Source: Nitrospirota bacterium
GTDB lineage: Bacteria > Nitrospirota > Nitrospiria > Nitrospirales > Nitrospiraceae
Direction: 5' to 3'
Length of the DNA stretch: 33,006 bases
Assembly: GCA_018971525.1 (NCBI GenBank)
Contig: JAGXAR010000042.1
Coordinates: forward strand, 1-33,006
Part shown: piece by piece, positions 1 through 8,677 of the stretch
How the letters are laid out: each line of letters opens with the position of its first letter
Numbering within the stretch: position 1 is the first letter of the stretch
Notes under the pieces: model-generated
The model's database searches: none
Seen by the model: only the letters and a program-made list of their open reading frames with translations
Told to the model about the DNA's origin: nothing
Position numbers and translations under genes: made by a program

Positions 1-410
1 ACCGGTGCCCTCCATCCCCTTGAGCTATCTCCATCGGCGTAACCACGACTGCAGGCCCTGACCGTCCGGCAGCAAATGGGCGGCCGGCGCTTGGCGGCGC
101 AACTGTTTGGCCTGTCTCGGGCACGCTGTATCGGCGGCGGTCAGTATGCTGCCCACGATCTGACCGCGCTACATGCAGGAATGAGGGTCAGGTTGAGGTG
201 GCCGCGGAATCACAGACACGAGGATGAAACAGGATCTTTCACCTCACTCGTCCCCTTACCTTCATAGGGCCAGACAGGTTGTGGAGTTTTTTCTTATAGT
301 GTACTACTGGCGCTGAAAAAAAAGAACCGGACCGGAGTCTGTGTGATTCAAGGTCCCGGACGGAGAACAGGACTGCTGACGCTCTTCATTCAGTAAACCC
401 CCATTCACAA
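1..410. other. no confident gene at left edge
   Basis: I see no convincing gene here. Short open frames exist on both strands but none has a recognisable domain, ribosome binding site or coding-like composition. The plus frames open at position 1 close within about 60 bases, so at most the tail of an upstream gene is present. An AT-richer stretch around 279-320, with TATAGT at 295-300, could hold the promoter of the lipoprotein gene that follows, but no matching -35 is evident. Confidence 0.4.
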
Positions 411-1643
411 GTGATCAGAATGCCGTGGATTGTTTCAGCCTATCAATTCAAGATCGGTCGCCATGGCCGGATCAGCCACTCCCTCATGGCACTCTTCTTC
501 TTGCTCATTGCCGTCTGTGGTTTTGCCGGCTGTAATGACGTCTCCACGGCTCCTGCTCCTCCTAGCGGACCAGGGCCGTTGACGATCACGACGACCACAC
601 TACCGAACGGAACGGCGAACCAGCCCTACGCGACCACGGTCGGCGGGTCTGGAGGCATCACCCCCTATACCTGGTCCGTGACGCCCTCCCTGCCGGTCAA
701 TCTCACGTTCGACCAGACAACCGGCGCGATCACCGGCATCCCGACAGCACAGGGAACCTCTTCGCACACTTTTTCATTGCACGATTCCTCATCGCCGGTA
801 CAAACCGCCCAACAATCTCTCTCGTTGACCATCAATTCGGCCCCGGTGCCGCCCACGATCACCACCCCGTCGCTCCCGAACGGGGCGGTCGGCCAGGCCT
901 ACAATCAAACCCTGCAAGCCACTGGAGGGACCGGTGCGCTGACGTGGAGCATCGTCGCTGGCGGGTTCCCACAGAACCTGAATTTGAATTCGTCGACCGG
1001 TGTGATTTCAGGAACGCCTACCGCGGCAGGTACCTCGGCGTTCACCGTGCGGGTCGCCGATACAGCAGGACAAGCGGACACGCAAGCACTCTCGATCCTC
1101 ATCAACGCACCCACCCCGCCCACTATCACGACTACAACGCTCCCCGGTGGGACCGTGAGTCAGCCTTACAGCCAACCGTTGCAGGCAACGGGAGGGACCG
1201 GAACACTGGTATGGAGCCTCCCGGTTGGATCGCTCCCAGCGAATCTCGCCCTGAGCCCGGCAGGAACCATTTCAGGCACCCCAACCAATACGGGCACCTC
1301 GAACTTCACGGTGAAGGTCACTGACGCAATCTCCCAGTCCGACACACAGCCTCTCTCGATCATGATCAGCGCCGCAACATCGCCATTGGAGATCACGACG
1401 ACGTCGCTTCCAGACGGCAAAAGGAACCAATTCTATTCCGCCACGCTCGCGGCCTCGGGAGGTACCACACCCTATACCTGGTCAGTGACTCCCGCCTTAC
1501 CGGCCGGGCTCACTCTGGCCTCTACGACGGGGGTGATCAGTGGTACACCAACAGCGGCGAGTAATAGTGACTACAATTTTACCGTGCGCGATTCAACCAA
1601 TCAGGCAACCACAAAGAAACTCCACCTTCGGATCAGAAACTAG
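411..1643 (+). CDS. exported lipoprotein with four putative Ig-like (He_PIG) repeats
   Basis: Predicted surface or periplasmic lipoprotein of 410 residues. A basic N-terminal segment and hydrophobic stretch (about residues 25-39) end in the lipobox FAGC, with Cys41 as the expected lipidated residue, followed by a Pro/Ser-rich linker. The rest is four tandem units of about 80 residues (starting near residues 59, 148, 236 and 326), each opening with ITT-(T/P)-(T/S)-LP-(N/G/D)-G and containing a central GGxxxxxW segment and a (V/I/T)-(I/S)-(S/T)G-(T/I)PT motif. This is typical of the putative Ig domain family PF05345 found in cell-surface adhesion-like proteins. The start used is GTG 411; ATG 420 is an equally good alternative and ATG 486 would leave a signal peptide without positive charges. 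No enzymatic domain is visible. The specific role is unknown; adhesion or matrix interaction is inference. Confidence 0.8.
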   Translation: MIRMPWIVSAYQFKIGRHGRISHSLMALFFLLIAVCGFAGCNDVSTAPAPPSGPGPLTITTTTLPNGTANQPYATTVGGSGGITPYTWSVTPSLPVNLTFDQTTGAITGIPTAQGTSSHTFSLHDSSSPVQTAQQSLSLTINSAPVPPTITTPSLPNGAVGQAYNQTLQATGGTGALTWSIVAGGFPQNLNLNSSTGVISGTPTAAGTSAFTVRVADTAGQADTQALSILINAPTPPTITTTTLPGGTVSQPYSQPLQATGGTGTLVWSLPVGSLPANLALSPAGTISGTPTNTGTSNFTVKVTDAISQSDTQPLSIMISAATSPLEITTTSLPDGKRNQFYSATLAASGGTTPYTWSVTPALPAGLTLASTTGVISGTPTAASNSDYNFTVRDSTNQATTKKLHLRIRN

Positions 1644-1920
1644 GTGCGACGGCTCCTTCGAATGGGCACTCTGACTGGTTTCACTTTCTCTCAGCACTGA
1701 CTAGATAAATCCGCCTGGCCTCGCCTTCGTCTGATTCATCCGTCGTGACGCTCATGCCATCTTCAAAGTGGTCCCTATCTTCTCCTCCCTAGACTGATCC
1801 CACGCCACTTCAGAAGAATCTCGTCAGCTCGCCTAGCGGGCCCGTTTCATCAAAGACTTGCGATCTAATCTTCGAGTGCTAGAGTTCATTTTGATCTGGA
1901 CCACTCCAATCAAGTGAACG

Positions 1921-3147
1921 ATGCAAACCTTCTGGAAATTTCCTCTGGTGCTTTTGCTGGCTCTGCTTGCTCCTCCGGCCTGGGGAGACGACGGATCAAT
2001 TTCCGACTACGTGGCTCAACACTGGGCAGGATTATTCTCCAATCAAGTTCCCCAAGCTGATTCGAAACAGGCCGGCCCTCTCCTCTATCAGACCAGCCTT
2101 ACGCCGACCTTCTTTGCTCCACCCGTGGTCTCGCCCCGCCTGCGCGACCTCGTCCCGGAGACCGAGCAACCCCGCACGCAAGGCCTCCTGTCTTCGACCA
2201 CATGGCTGAACGGAACCTTCGTGACTGAAGCGGAAATGGCCCGCAGTCAGGGAGGAGCCGCCTGGCTCCAAAGCAGAATTCCCGGCGATACAGGTGGCGA
2301 TGCCTCACAACGCATGATCCGACTCGGTCTGACGGGCACGGCAGGGTCGGTCCGTTATGGGATGCTGTCCCGATCAGCAGGGCAGGCATTCTTGAATGGG
2401 CCGGACCAAGCGCTGCGTGAGGCGTGGGGAGAATGGAAGACCGGCTGGACCACGGTTCGGAGCGCAATCGGACAACAATGGAACAATGTGGCCGGGGACT
2501 CCACCCGCTCCCGGCTGGAACAGACGTATGGACGAGTCGGTCTCGCCTGGACGCGTCCAACCTGGCCTGAGCTCACCCTGACCTATGCACACAATTCCTT
2601 GAACAGCGCACTTCAACCAGCGGGCATCGCTCCCCAGCGGAGCCTCAACCGCACCCTGGAAGGCGGGTTCGCCTATCACGGCATGGGCTGGAATGCCCGT
2701 CTCGGATCGAGTTATACCCTCGGAAACGATCTCCTTCGTACCGGAGCGGAGAGCACGGTGAGGATGCAAACGCTCACGGCGGCTTTTCGCCCTTTGAACA
2801 CACTGACCATTTCTCCGACGTTGGGCTATCGGAAAGAGGTGCAGGATTGGTCAGGCGTTCGAATCACTTCGCCCTCGGCGTCGGTCGCCCTACAGTACAG
2901 GCAAAGTCAGCAGTTGCTGATCAGTGCCATGGGCAACTACGCCGGCACACGCTCGAGCGACGGGCTGATTGACACGGAGCAAGTGGGCGGGAAAGGGATA
3001 CTCGCCTGGGATCTCCAGCAATCACAGGAATGGACGACGTTGATCTCCCTCGAAGCCGGCTATAACCGGATGACGAACCATGTGACGCCCACCGCCGATA
3101 CAGAAGATATCTCCGGACTGATACGCCTCGTTCTTGCCGCTATCTAA
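1921..3147 (+). CDS. putative outer-membrane beta-barrel protein
   Basis: 408-residue exported protein of unknown function. Residues 1-22 form a clear signal peptide: a basic Lys6, a Leu-rich core and a likely cleavage after AWG before Asp23. The mature protein has many alternating hydrophobic/polar segments with aromatic edges (for example around residues 145-160, 205-225, 245-270, 285-320 and 350-400), as expected of a transmembrane beta-barrel, but it does not end in the usual aromatic residue. No family could be named. It follows the Ig-like lipoprotein in the same orientation after a 277-base gap, which contains a weak promoter-like pair (TTGCGA 1858-1863, TAGAGT 1880-1885), so it is probably transcribed separately. 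The 277 bases after it (3148-3424) hold no gene I can support. Confidence 0.65.
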   Translation: MQTFWKFPLVLLLALLAPPAWGDDGSISDYVAQHWAGLFSNQVPQADSKQAGPLLYQTSLTPTFFAPPVVSPRLRDLVPETEQPRTQGLLSSTTWLNGTFVTEAEMARSQGGAAWLQSRIPGDTGGDASQRMIRLGLTGTAGSVRYGMLSRSAGQAFLNGPDQALREAWGEWKTGWTTVRSAIGQQWNNVAGDSTRSRLEQTYGRVGLAWTRPTWPELTLTYAHNSLNSALQPAGIAPQRSLNRTLEGGFAYHGMGWNARLGSSYTLGNDLLRTGAESTVRMQTLTAAFRPLNTLTISPTLGYRKEVQDWSGVRITSPSASVALQYRQSQQLLISAMGNYAGTRSSDGLIDTEQVGGKGILAWDLQQSQEWTTLISLEAGYNRMTNHVTPTADTEDISGLIRLVLAAI

Positions 3148-3424
3148 CGCGCCGGCATCAGCCCTCTGCTTCGCCCGGCATTGTCCTACACCTCCCGCAG
3201 TATCATCGAGCGTCGTTCGCCGCTCGCCAGTTTTCGTACGCATGAACCTCTCGCCATACGCTAGCTGCCATCAGTTCTTCTCTTCATGTGAACACGCAGG
3301 GGTGGACCAGACCTGCCCTGAAACAGTAGAATGTGCGACCGCTTGTCCTTCCCCCCTCAGCCTCGAAGGCACGTTGGAAACGGTACTACTTAAACGGCAT
3401 CGCCATTAATGTGAAGGGATCATC

Positions 3425-4516
3425 ATGAGTGTGAAATGCGGAATCGTCGGACTGCCCAACGTGGGCAAGTCCACCCTATTCAATGCCCTCACCAAGTCGG
3501 GGATCGCGGCGGAGAACTATCCCTTCTGCACCATCGAGCCGAACATCGGCATCGTGGAAGTGCCGGATGCGCGGATGCAGGCGCTGGCCGACATCGTCAA
3601 GCCCCAGCGAATGCAGTATGCCACCACCGAGTTCGTGGACATCGCCGGGTTGGTGGCGGGGGCCTCGAAGGGCGAAGGCCTGGGCAATCAATTCCTCGCC
3701 AACATTCGTGAGACCGACGGGATCGTGAATGTCGTTCGCTGTTTCGAGGACGACAACGTGATTCACGTGGCAGGCAAGGTCGATCCGATTTCCGACATTG
3801 CCACGATCGTCACTGAACTGGCGCTGGCGGACCTGACCACGGTGGAAAAAGCCCAGGAGCGGAACGTGAAGCTCGTTCGCGCAGGCAATAAAGACGCCGT
3901 GAAACTTGGCGACCTGCTCGATCAAGTGGCAGCCTGTTTGAACCAAGGGAAGCCGGCCCGCACGATGAAGCTGGATGCGGCGCAGCTCGCCCTACTGAAG
4001 CCGCTGTGCCTGCTGACCATCAAGCCCGTCATGTACGTGGCCAACGTGGCGGAAAAGGGGTTCACCAATAATCCCCTGCTCACTCGCATGGAAGAATTCG
4101 CCGCACGCGAGGGGGCGCCGGTCGTGGCTATTTGCGCCGCGCTGGAATCGGAAATCTCGGGGCTGTCGGACGAAGAGAAACGTGAATTCCTGACCGATGC
4201 CGGCATGGCGGAACCGGGGCTCAACCGCCTGATTCGCGCGGCCTACCAGCTGTTGGGCCTGCAAACCTACTTTACCGCCGGAGTGAAAGAAGTCCGCGCC
4301 TGGACCATTCATGTCGGCGACACGGCCCCGCAGGCCGCAGGCGTCATCCATGGCGATTTTGAGAAGGGCTTCATTCGCGCAGAAGTGATCAGCTACGACG
4401 ACTTCATCGCGTGCAAGGGCGAAGCGGGCGCGAAAGAGAAAGGGAAGATGCGGCTGGAAGGCAAGGAATACGTGGTCCAGAACGGCGATGTCATGCACTT
4501 CCGTTTCAACGTCTAG
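3425..4516 (+). CDS. ychF: redox-regulated ATPase/GTPase YchF (OLA1 family)
   Basis: Cytoplasmic P-loop NTPase of the Obg/YchF (OLA1) family, which in studied members binds ATP in preference to GTP and associates with ribosomes. Length 363 matches the family. The G1 loop GLPNVGKST lies at residues 9-17, a DIAGL G3 motif near residue 75, and an NxxE-type G4 replacement (NVAE) near residue 205, the hallmark of altered nucleotide specificity. The C-terminal TGS-like domain (about 280-363) ends in the conserved [15 protein letters not shown] 3425 is preceded by an AAGGGA ribosome binding site at a suitable distance. It stands alone, with non-coding repeat sequence downstream. Confidence 0.96.
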   Translation: MSVKCGIVGLPNVGKSTLFNALTKSGIAAENYPFCTIEPNIGIVEVPDARMQALADIVKPQRMQYATTEFVDIAGLVAGASKGEGLGNQFLANIRETDGIVNVVRCFEDDNVIHVAGKVDPISDIATIVTELALADLTTVEKAQERNVKLVRAGNKDAVKLGDLLDQVAACLNQGKPARTMKLDAAQLALLKPLCLLTIKPVMYVANVAEKGFTNNPLLTRMEEFAAREGAPVVAICAALESEISGLSDEEKREFLTDAGMAEPGLNRLIRAAYQLLGLQTYFTAGVKEVRAWTIHVGDTAPQAAGVIHGDFEKGFIRAEVISYDDFIACKGEAGAKEKGKMRLEGKEYVVQNGDVMHFRFNV

Positions 4517-4584
4517 CAGGATGCTGGAACAGTCCTCAGTGTTATTGGAAGGTCAAGGCTGAGATGAAGAACGTCAGATCTTCC

Positions 4585-4748
4585 CTCAACCTCGACATCG
4601 ACCTCAGCCTATCTTGCTCGCTGCGGCCTTGCTCGGGAAAATGCGCGTCCCTTGGGTGAACAGGCTGCCTCGGCAGACTCAGGGCTGGAGGGTGCAATAA
4701 CCGCCGGGGTTGGGCGGATGAGAAATCCGGCCTTCTGGAGCAGCCTGC
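4585..4748 (+). repeat. dispersed intergenic repeat, family B, copy 1
   Basis: This stretch in the 350-base gap 4517-4866 matches the reverse complement of 14796-14912. Shared blocks are CTCAACCTCGACATCGAC versus CTCAAGCTCGACCTCGAT, GCTGCGGCCTTGC, CGCCGGGGTTGGGCGG, GAGAAATCCGG versus GAGAAGTCTGG, and a terminal GCAKCCTGC-like end. This copy carries roughly 50 extra bases between the two halves. The bases just after ychF (GCAGGATGCTGGAACAG, from 4516) may be the left end of the same element. No gene is visible elsewhere in the gap. I recall similar repeats from Nitrospira genomes, but cannot search for them here. Confidence 0.7.
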
Positions 4749-4866
4749 ACAGGCTTCTCCGATCGTCCCAAAGGCTTCAGAAACCATGTCACGGCAAGGG
4801 AAGCTTTAGCCCAAGACTTGTTGTAGAATCCATCAGGAACGAGTCACCATCCGCTCCGAGGCTCAC

Positions 4867-5196
4867 ATGGCACGGCGCACCCAGGCTGAGCTGCAGCAGG
4901 CTTATCGAGAGCAAGCGCTCAAGATGTTTCCCTGGATTTGTGCGCACTGCGGACGCGATTTTGACGGCAAGAAACTCAGCCAGCTCACGGTCCATCACAA
5001 GGACCACAACCACGACAACAATCCGCCCGACGGGAGCAACTGGGAGTTGCTCTGCCTCTACTGTCACGACAATGAGCACCAGCGGTATCAGGTGGCTGAC
5101 GAGTCTGGTGAGCCGCCGCCTGGCCGGGAGCAAGATCGACCTTCGACCTTCACGCCCTTCGCCCGTCTCGCGGACTTGTACAAGCGCAAAACCTAG
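4867..5196 (+). CDS. yajD: YajD family HNH nuclease
   Basis: 109-residue HNH endonuclease-fold protein closely resembling E. coli YajD along its length. It carries a zinc-binding CxxC pair (CAHC, about residues 25-28), the HNH core HHKDHNHDNNP (about 47-57) and the downstream WELLCLYCHDNEH block (about 62-74) with the second CxxC pair. The C-terminal NPFADL-type tail of YajD is seen here as TPFARLADL. The physiological role of YajD is not established; a DNA-acting nuclease is inferred from the fold. ATG 4867 has a GAGG element about 7 bases upstream. It lies alone between two non-coding repeats. Confidence 0.93.
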   Translation: MARRTQAELQQAYREQALKMFPWICAHCGRDFDGKKLSQLTVHHKDHNHDNNPPDGSNWELLCLYCHDNEHQRYQVADESGEPPPGREQDRPSTFTPFARLADLYKRKT

Positions 5197-5203
5197 CCGG
5201 CCT

Positions 5204-5278
5204 CTGGTTTGTCTGGTTACAGAGGTTTGTTTCGTTGTTTGGTTCAACCAGATAAACGAAACAAACAAGACAAACCAG
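5204..5278. repeat. nested inverted repeat (large hairpin) downstream of yajD
   Basis: Three nested inverted segments share one centre. The outer arms are CTGGTTTGTC (5204-5213) and GACAAACCAG (5269-5278). The middle arms are GTTTGTTTCGTT (5225-5236) and AACGAAACAAAC (5255-5266). The inner arms are TGGTT/AACCA around 5245. All arms are perfect. It starts 8 bases after the yajD stop and may fold in RNA as a terminator-like hairpin or in DNA as a cruciform. There is no terminal T-run. Confidence 0.75.
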
Positions 5279-5397
5279 CCGATCCCCTCGCGCTTTCGCC
5301 ATGAGCTGGAGATGAGTGGCTCCCCGTTCGTGCTATATGCTATAGGGTATCAGCCTTTCATCTTCAGCCATCAGCCCATGTCATTCGCCATACGCTC

Positions 5398-5619
5398 ATG
5401 AGTATTTCTCATCCCCGCGATCCGTTGCACGGAATCACGCTGGAGACCATCATCAAAGAACTGGTCGAGCGGTATGGGTGGGCCGAGATGGGGCGTCGCG
5501 TTCCGATCCGCTGCTTCCTCCACGACCCCAGCGTGAAATCCAGCCTCACGTTTCTCCGGAAAACGCCCTGGGCGCGGGAGCGGGTCGAAGGATGGTACAT
5601 CGCGTATAAAGATAAGTGA
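5398..5619 (+). CDS. VF530-type small DNA-binding protein (DUF2132)
   Basis: 73-residue protein matching the VF530/DUF2132 family: the segment DPLHGITLE, the middle WxEMGxRVPIRCF and the block [17 protein letters not shown] are diagnostic. The structure of the family prototype from Vibrio suggested DNA binding, but the cellular role is unknown. The start at ATG 5398 fits the family N-terminus, although there is no good Shine-Dalgarno sequence ahead of it. It is followed 58 bases later by yaeQ in the same orientation and the two may be co-transcribed. Confidence 0.9.
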   Translation: MSISHPRDPLHGITLETIIKELVERYGWAEMGRRVPIRCFLHDPSVKSSLTFLRKTPWARERVEGWYIAYKDK

Positions 5620-5677
5620 GCGCGGGCGACCGACTCCATCCGTCTGAATCTTTCTGAAAGCAAGGAACCACGACTCC

Positions 5678-6238
5678 ATGGCCTCGAACGCCACCATTTT
5701 CAAAGCGACCGTGCAGATCTCCGACATGGACCGCCGATACTATGAGAACCATGCGCTCACCCTGGCACGCCATCCCTCTGAAACCGACGAACGCATGATG
5801 GTGCGGCTGCTGGCCTTTGTGCTGCACGCGGATGAGACCTTGTCATTCGGCCGTGGTCTGAGCAGCGAAGAGGAGCCCGCGCTCTGGCACAAGGATTTGA
5901 CGGGCGCCATCGACCTCTGGATCGAAGTGGGCCAACCCGATGAGAAAACCATTCGCCAAGCCTGCGGTCGCGCGAAAGAGGTCTGCATCTATACCTATGG
6001 CGGTCGCGGCGCTGACCAGTGGTGGCAGAAAAACCTGGCCACCCTTGAGCGGTTGAACAATCTGGCCGTGATGAATCTGCCCCCGGACGGAAGCCGCACA
6101 TTGGCTCAGCTTGCGCAGCCCAGCATGCAGTTGCAATGCACCATTCAAGAAGGACAGATATGGATGACGGATGGGGAGAACAACGCGCACATTGAATTGA
6201 CGACCTTGAAAGGCACTTCGGCCCCGTTCGGGAAGTGA
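5678..6238 (+). CDS. yaeQ: YaeQ family protein
   Basis: 186-residue protein of the YaeQ family, which has a PD-(D/E)XK nuclease-like fold and an uncertain function. Recognisable blocks are the N-terminal FKATVQISDMDRRYYENHALTLARHPSETDERMM, the segment LWHKDLTGAIDLWIEVGQPDE (about 68-90) with the D/E residues expected in the nuclease-like core, and the following KEVCIYTYGG with its Lys. The length is normal for the family. An AAGGA element sits about 15 bases before ATG 5678. It lies between the VF530-type gene and yciH, all on the plus strand. Confidence 0.94.
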   Translation: MASNATIFKATVQISDMDRRYYENHALTLARHPSETDERMMVRLLAFVLHADETLSFGRGLSSEEEPALWHKDLTGAIDLWIEVGQPDEKTIRQACGRAKEVCIYTYGGRGADQWWQKNLATLERLNNLAVMNLPPDGSRTLAQLAQPSMQLQCTIQEGQIWMTDGENNAHIELTTLKGTSAPFGK

Positions 6239-6279
6239 CGCAGGGCCTCAGGCTCTGCCTGCAGTAAGAGGGTCAGGCG

Positions 6280-6675
6280 ATGAAAGAGAAGAAACGTATT
6301 CCTACGAGTGGTGATCCGATCGTCTGGACCAGTCCTTTCGCCGCATTGAAGGACGTGGACCTGCCTCCGGTTTCAGCTAAGCCACCTGCTGCTGACCAAG
6401 CTGACTCGGCGCCTCCGGCCTCAAAAAAGAATCGCGGACGCGTGGATATCATTCGCCAGACGGCACACCGCGGCGGCAAGACGGTCACGGTCGTCACGGG
6501 TTTTCTCGGCATCAGTCTGGCCGAGAAAGAAACCCTCGCCAAGGAGATGCAGAAAACCTGTGGTGCCGGGGGCACGGTGAAGGAAGGACGGATCGAAATT
6601 CAGGGTGACCAGCGGGAGGCAGTCGCCCGCATCCTGACCTACGCCGGTTTTCGGCCCGTATTTGCCGGAGGGTGA
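6280..6675 (+). CDS. yciH: SUI1/eIF1-like translation factor YciH
   Basis: 131-residue bacterial SUI1-domain protein, homologous to eukaryotic eIF1 and to E. coli YciH, which affects fidelity of start-codon selection in vitro. Residues 1-55 are a variable linker with a Pro/Ala-rich part. The SUI1 domain runs from about 60 to 130, with the basic patch RQTAHRGGKTVTVVTG, the turn KTCGAGGTVKEGRIEIQGD and the C-terminal AGFRPVFAGG. GAGGG lies upstream of ATG 6280 at good spacing. It sits 41 bases after yaeQ; the short gap contains a GCAG-GCCT quasi-palindrome (6240-6258). Confidence 0.93.
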   Translation: MKEKKRIPTSGDPIVWTSPFAALKDVDLPPVSAKPPAADQADSAPPASKKNRGRVDIIRQTAHRGGKTVTVVTGFLGISLAEKETLAKEMQKTCGAGGTVKEGRIEIQGDQREAVARILTYAGFRPVFAGG

Positions 6676-6686
6676 CAGGTCCGGCA
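6663..6686 (+). terminator. possible weak hairpin terminator after yciH
   Basis: TGCCGGA (6663-6669) and TCCGGCA (6680-6686) form a perfect 7-bp stem with a 10-base loop overlapping the yciH stop codon. There is no T-tract, so if it terminates at all it would need help. Confidence 0.35.
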
Positions 6687-6768
6687 GAAGAAACAATCGG
6701 CTCTGGCATCCCTATTGATTGATGAGCTCCGACCCCCCGGATGATTCCACGCCGGCGTGGATAACTGA

Positions 6769-6828
6769 GCCTTGGCACTGCGTGAAGCTCTTCCGTCGAT
6801 TGACTTCCTCCCCTCGCCGCGGTACAGG
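6769..6828 (+). promoter_or_regulatory. promoter-like module, copy 1 (shared with 11822-11880)
   Basis: TTGACT (6800-6805) and TACAGG (6823-6828) are separated by 17 bases, a sigma70-type arrangement 64 bases before the small gene at 6892. The block is nearly the same as 11822-11880 ahead of the toxin-antitoxin pair: both start GCCTTGGCAC, share the 20-base core CTCTTCCGTCGATTGACTTC and have the same -35 to -10 spacing. Conservation through the -35 but divergence in the spacer suggests function rather than recent copying. Confidence 0.55.
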
Positions 6829-6891
6829 TTGCACCATTATTATTCGGACAGGGCGTGTACACGCTTCATCCATCACTGAAAGGCCACCATC

Positions 6892-7068
6892 ATGAAGAAC
6901 GTGGAGATGACCGTCGAAGGGACCATGTTGACGATCAAGGTGGATCTCTCCAAAGAGTTCGGACCCTCTGCTTCGGGGAAGACCATCATCATTGCCTCGA
7001 CGGAGGGAAATATGACCATTCCGAACCGCGAGGAAAAAGTCGGGCTGAACGTGTACCGGAAGAAGTGA
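6892..7068 (+). CDS. conserved-looking 58-residue small protein
   Basis: Short protein starting MKNVEMTVEGTMLTIKVDLSKEFG and ending GLNVYRKK. It has alternating hydrophobic residues in the first half (a probable beta-hairpin), a Gly/Ser-Lys turn (SASGKT) followed by a run of hydrophobic residues, and a basic C-terminus. I recall near-identical hypothetical proteins in other bacteria, and its compact composition argues that it is real, but no function is known to me. An AAAGG element lies about 11 bases upstream of ATG 6892, and a good promoter-like module (6800-6828) precedes it. It appears to be a single-gene unit. Confidence 0.75.
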   Translation: MKNVEMTVEGTMLTIKVDLSKEFGPSASGKTIIIASTEGNMTIPNREEKVGLNVYRKK

Positions 7069-7308
7069 CCGGGGCATCGCCTCGAAAGTGAGATCGAACC
7101 AGTTCTGCACGCGAGGGCCGCAGAGAACAAGGGCCGGCACGATGAATTGATGCCTTCAGATACAAACGCCGGCAGGGAGTCGGCCGGCCTCATCGCGCGA
7201 TCACATCTTGCATCTTCGCCCCGATCCGCCTCATCGCCACGCACCACGATAGAGTCCGCTCGAAACTGTGGTCCGGATCTCCTTCAGCTGTGGTAGAGTG
7301 CCGCCCCG

Positions 7309-8463
7309 ATGAGAGTCTTCGTTCTCGGAGTGGGTGCAACAGGTTCGTTGCTGGTACAACTGCTGGCGCGGCAGGGGCATCGTGTCTCCTGCGGGGATCG
7401 CGACCCTGAACGGGCACGCCGCTTTTTGGGCAAGGCCTCCCCGATTCCAGTGCACGAGGTGAACGCCCGTAATATTCGAAGCATCGTCAAGGCCGCTCAC
7501 GGGGCTCAACTGCTGATCAACGCCTGTCCTGCGGTCTTCAATAAGATCATCCTGCGCGCCGCTCTCCGCCTGCGAACCCATTATCTCGACATGGCCGCCC
7601 ATCTGACGGAGAGTCCCTTTCGGGCAGAACAGCTCCGTTTCGACAGACGCTTCCGGGACATACGACGAACGGCAGTGATCACGGCCGGTGTCGCGCCGGG
7701 CCTCACGAACCTCCTCATCTCCGCCGGCGCAGACCTGCTCGATACCGTAGAGACGGTTCACGTCCGGCTGTATGAGGCCACCGAGAGTGACAGGCCGGTC
7801 TCACAATGGTCGGCAGAAGTCGCGTTCGATGAAGCCGTCTCGCAGCCGCGCCTTTATGACCACGGCCGTTTCCGGCTGGGCCAACGATTCAGCGGCCGCG
7901 AGGTCTTTCGATTCCCGGAACCGATTGGGCCTGTGGGTGTGGTGTTAGCGGCTCAAGATGAGGTGGTCACGGTGCCGCATGTGATCCCGTTGCGGACGAT
8001 GGATGCCAAGATCGGGGGAGCGGACATTGACCAACTGCGGCGCTGGTATCGGCAGGGGAAGCTGCGAAAGTCCCGGGGCCTGGTGCCGTCACAGTTCCCC
8101 AGAACCCCGACGCCCGGCACGGTGGATCAATTGATCCACCGTGGCATCCTCCATAATGCGCGATTTGCCGCCGCCGTGATCGTGGAAGGGAACACACACG
8201 GCCGGCCCGCGCTCATCCGGTGGGACGCGACGGTGCCGAGTCTGTATCTGCTCCGGCGGCGCGGGCTGCTCTGCTCACCGATCGCATGGGCGACGGCGGA
8301 AATGGCGGCGCTCTTCGTGAAACATTTCCCGCGTAACCTGTTGGGCGTCCATCCACCTGAAGCATTCCCCGCTGAGCTCCGTCGGGCCATTCTTCGCGAC
8401 GTCCGCTCCCGCGATATCCTTCTCGTCAAGCGGATCACATCCGATCCTCCCAGGAAACGATAA
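7309..8463 (+). CDS. saccharopine dehydrogenase-like NAD(P)-binding oxidoreductase
   Basis: 384-residue cytoplasmic protein. The N-terminal Rossmann fold begins with GVGATGSLLVQLLA (about residues 7-20) and a second-strand acidic residue (GDRDPER), typical of saccharopine dehydrogenase NADP-binding domains. The segment THYLDMAAH (about 91-99) and the Gly-rich TAGVAPGLTNLL (about 125-136) match the linking region of that family. The C-terminal half is the catalytic or dimerisation part. Members act on saccharopine, carboxynorspermidine or homospermidine-type substrates, and many are uncharacterised; which applies here cannot be told. It stands alone behind a 240-base gap containing TAGAGT close to the start. 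Confidence 0.82.
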   Translation: MRVFVLGVGATGSLLVQLLARQGHRVSCGDRDPERARRFLGKASPIPVHEVNARNIRSIVKAAHGAQLLINACPAVFNKIILRAALRLRTHYLDMAAHLTESPFRAEQLRFDRRFRDIRRTAVITAGVAPGLTNLLISAGADLLDTVETVHVRLYEATESDRPVSQWSAEVAFDEAVSQPRLYDHGRFRLGQRFSGREVFRFPEPIGPVGVVLAAQDEVVTVPHVIPLRTMDAKIGGADIDQLRRWYRQGKLRKSRGLVPSQFPRTPTPGTVDQLIHRGILHNARFAAAVIVEGNTHGRPALIRWDATVPSLYLLRRRGLLCSPIAWATAEMAALFVKHFPRNLLGVHPPEAFPAELRRAILRDVRSRDILLVKRITSDPPRKR

Positions 8464-8554
8464 CGGGCCTCCATCGATGTCCTGTGAAGAAACCAATGGG
8501 TCGGGAGTCTTCTCTGCGGAACGGTGAAGCATACCAGGAGAGGTGTCTGACCTC

Positions 8555-8584
8555 CTGACTTTGGACAGGCCGAAGGCGTATACT
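8555..8584 (+). promoter_or_regulatory. candidate promoter before the 8678 gene
   Basis: CTGACT (8555-8560) and TATACT (8579-8584) are 18 bases apart. Transcription would start near 8591, about 87 bases before GTG 8678. The -10 element is a good match; the -35 is moderate. Confidence 0.4.
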
Positions 8585-8677
8585 GGGTTGCCTGATACTC
8601 ATCATCGGCGCCGAAGGAAATTCCCATCATGGTGGATCTTTACACAAGATAGATCGGGAAAGGTACAAACAAGGCAC

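Noticed and set aside
3134-3409. 91-residue frame between the barrel protein and ychF
   Set aside because: It overlaps the end of the previous gene, has no ribosome binding site and is Cys/Ser/Pro-rich without a domain.
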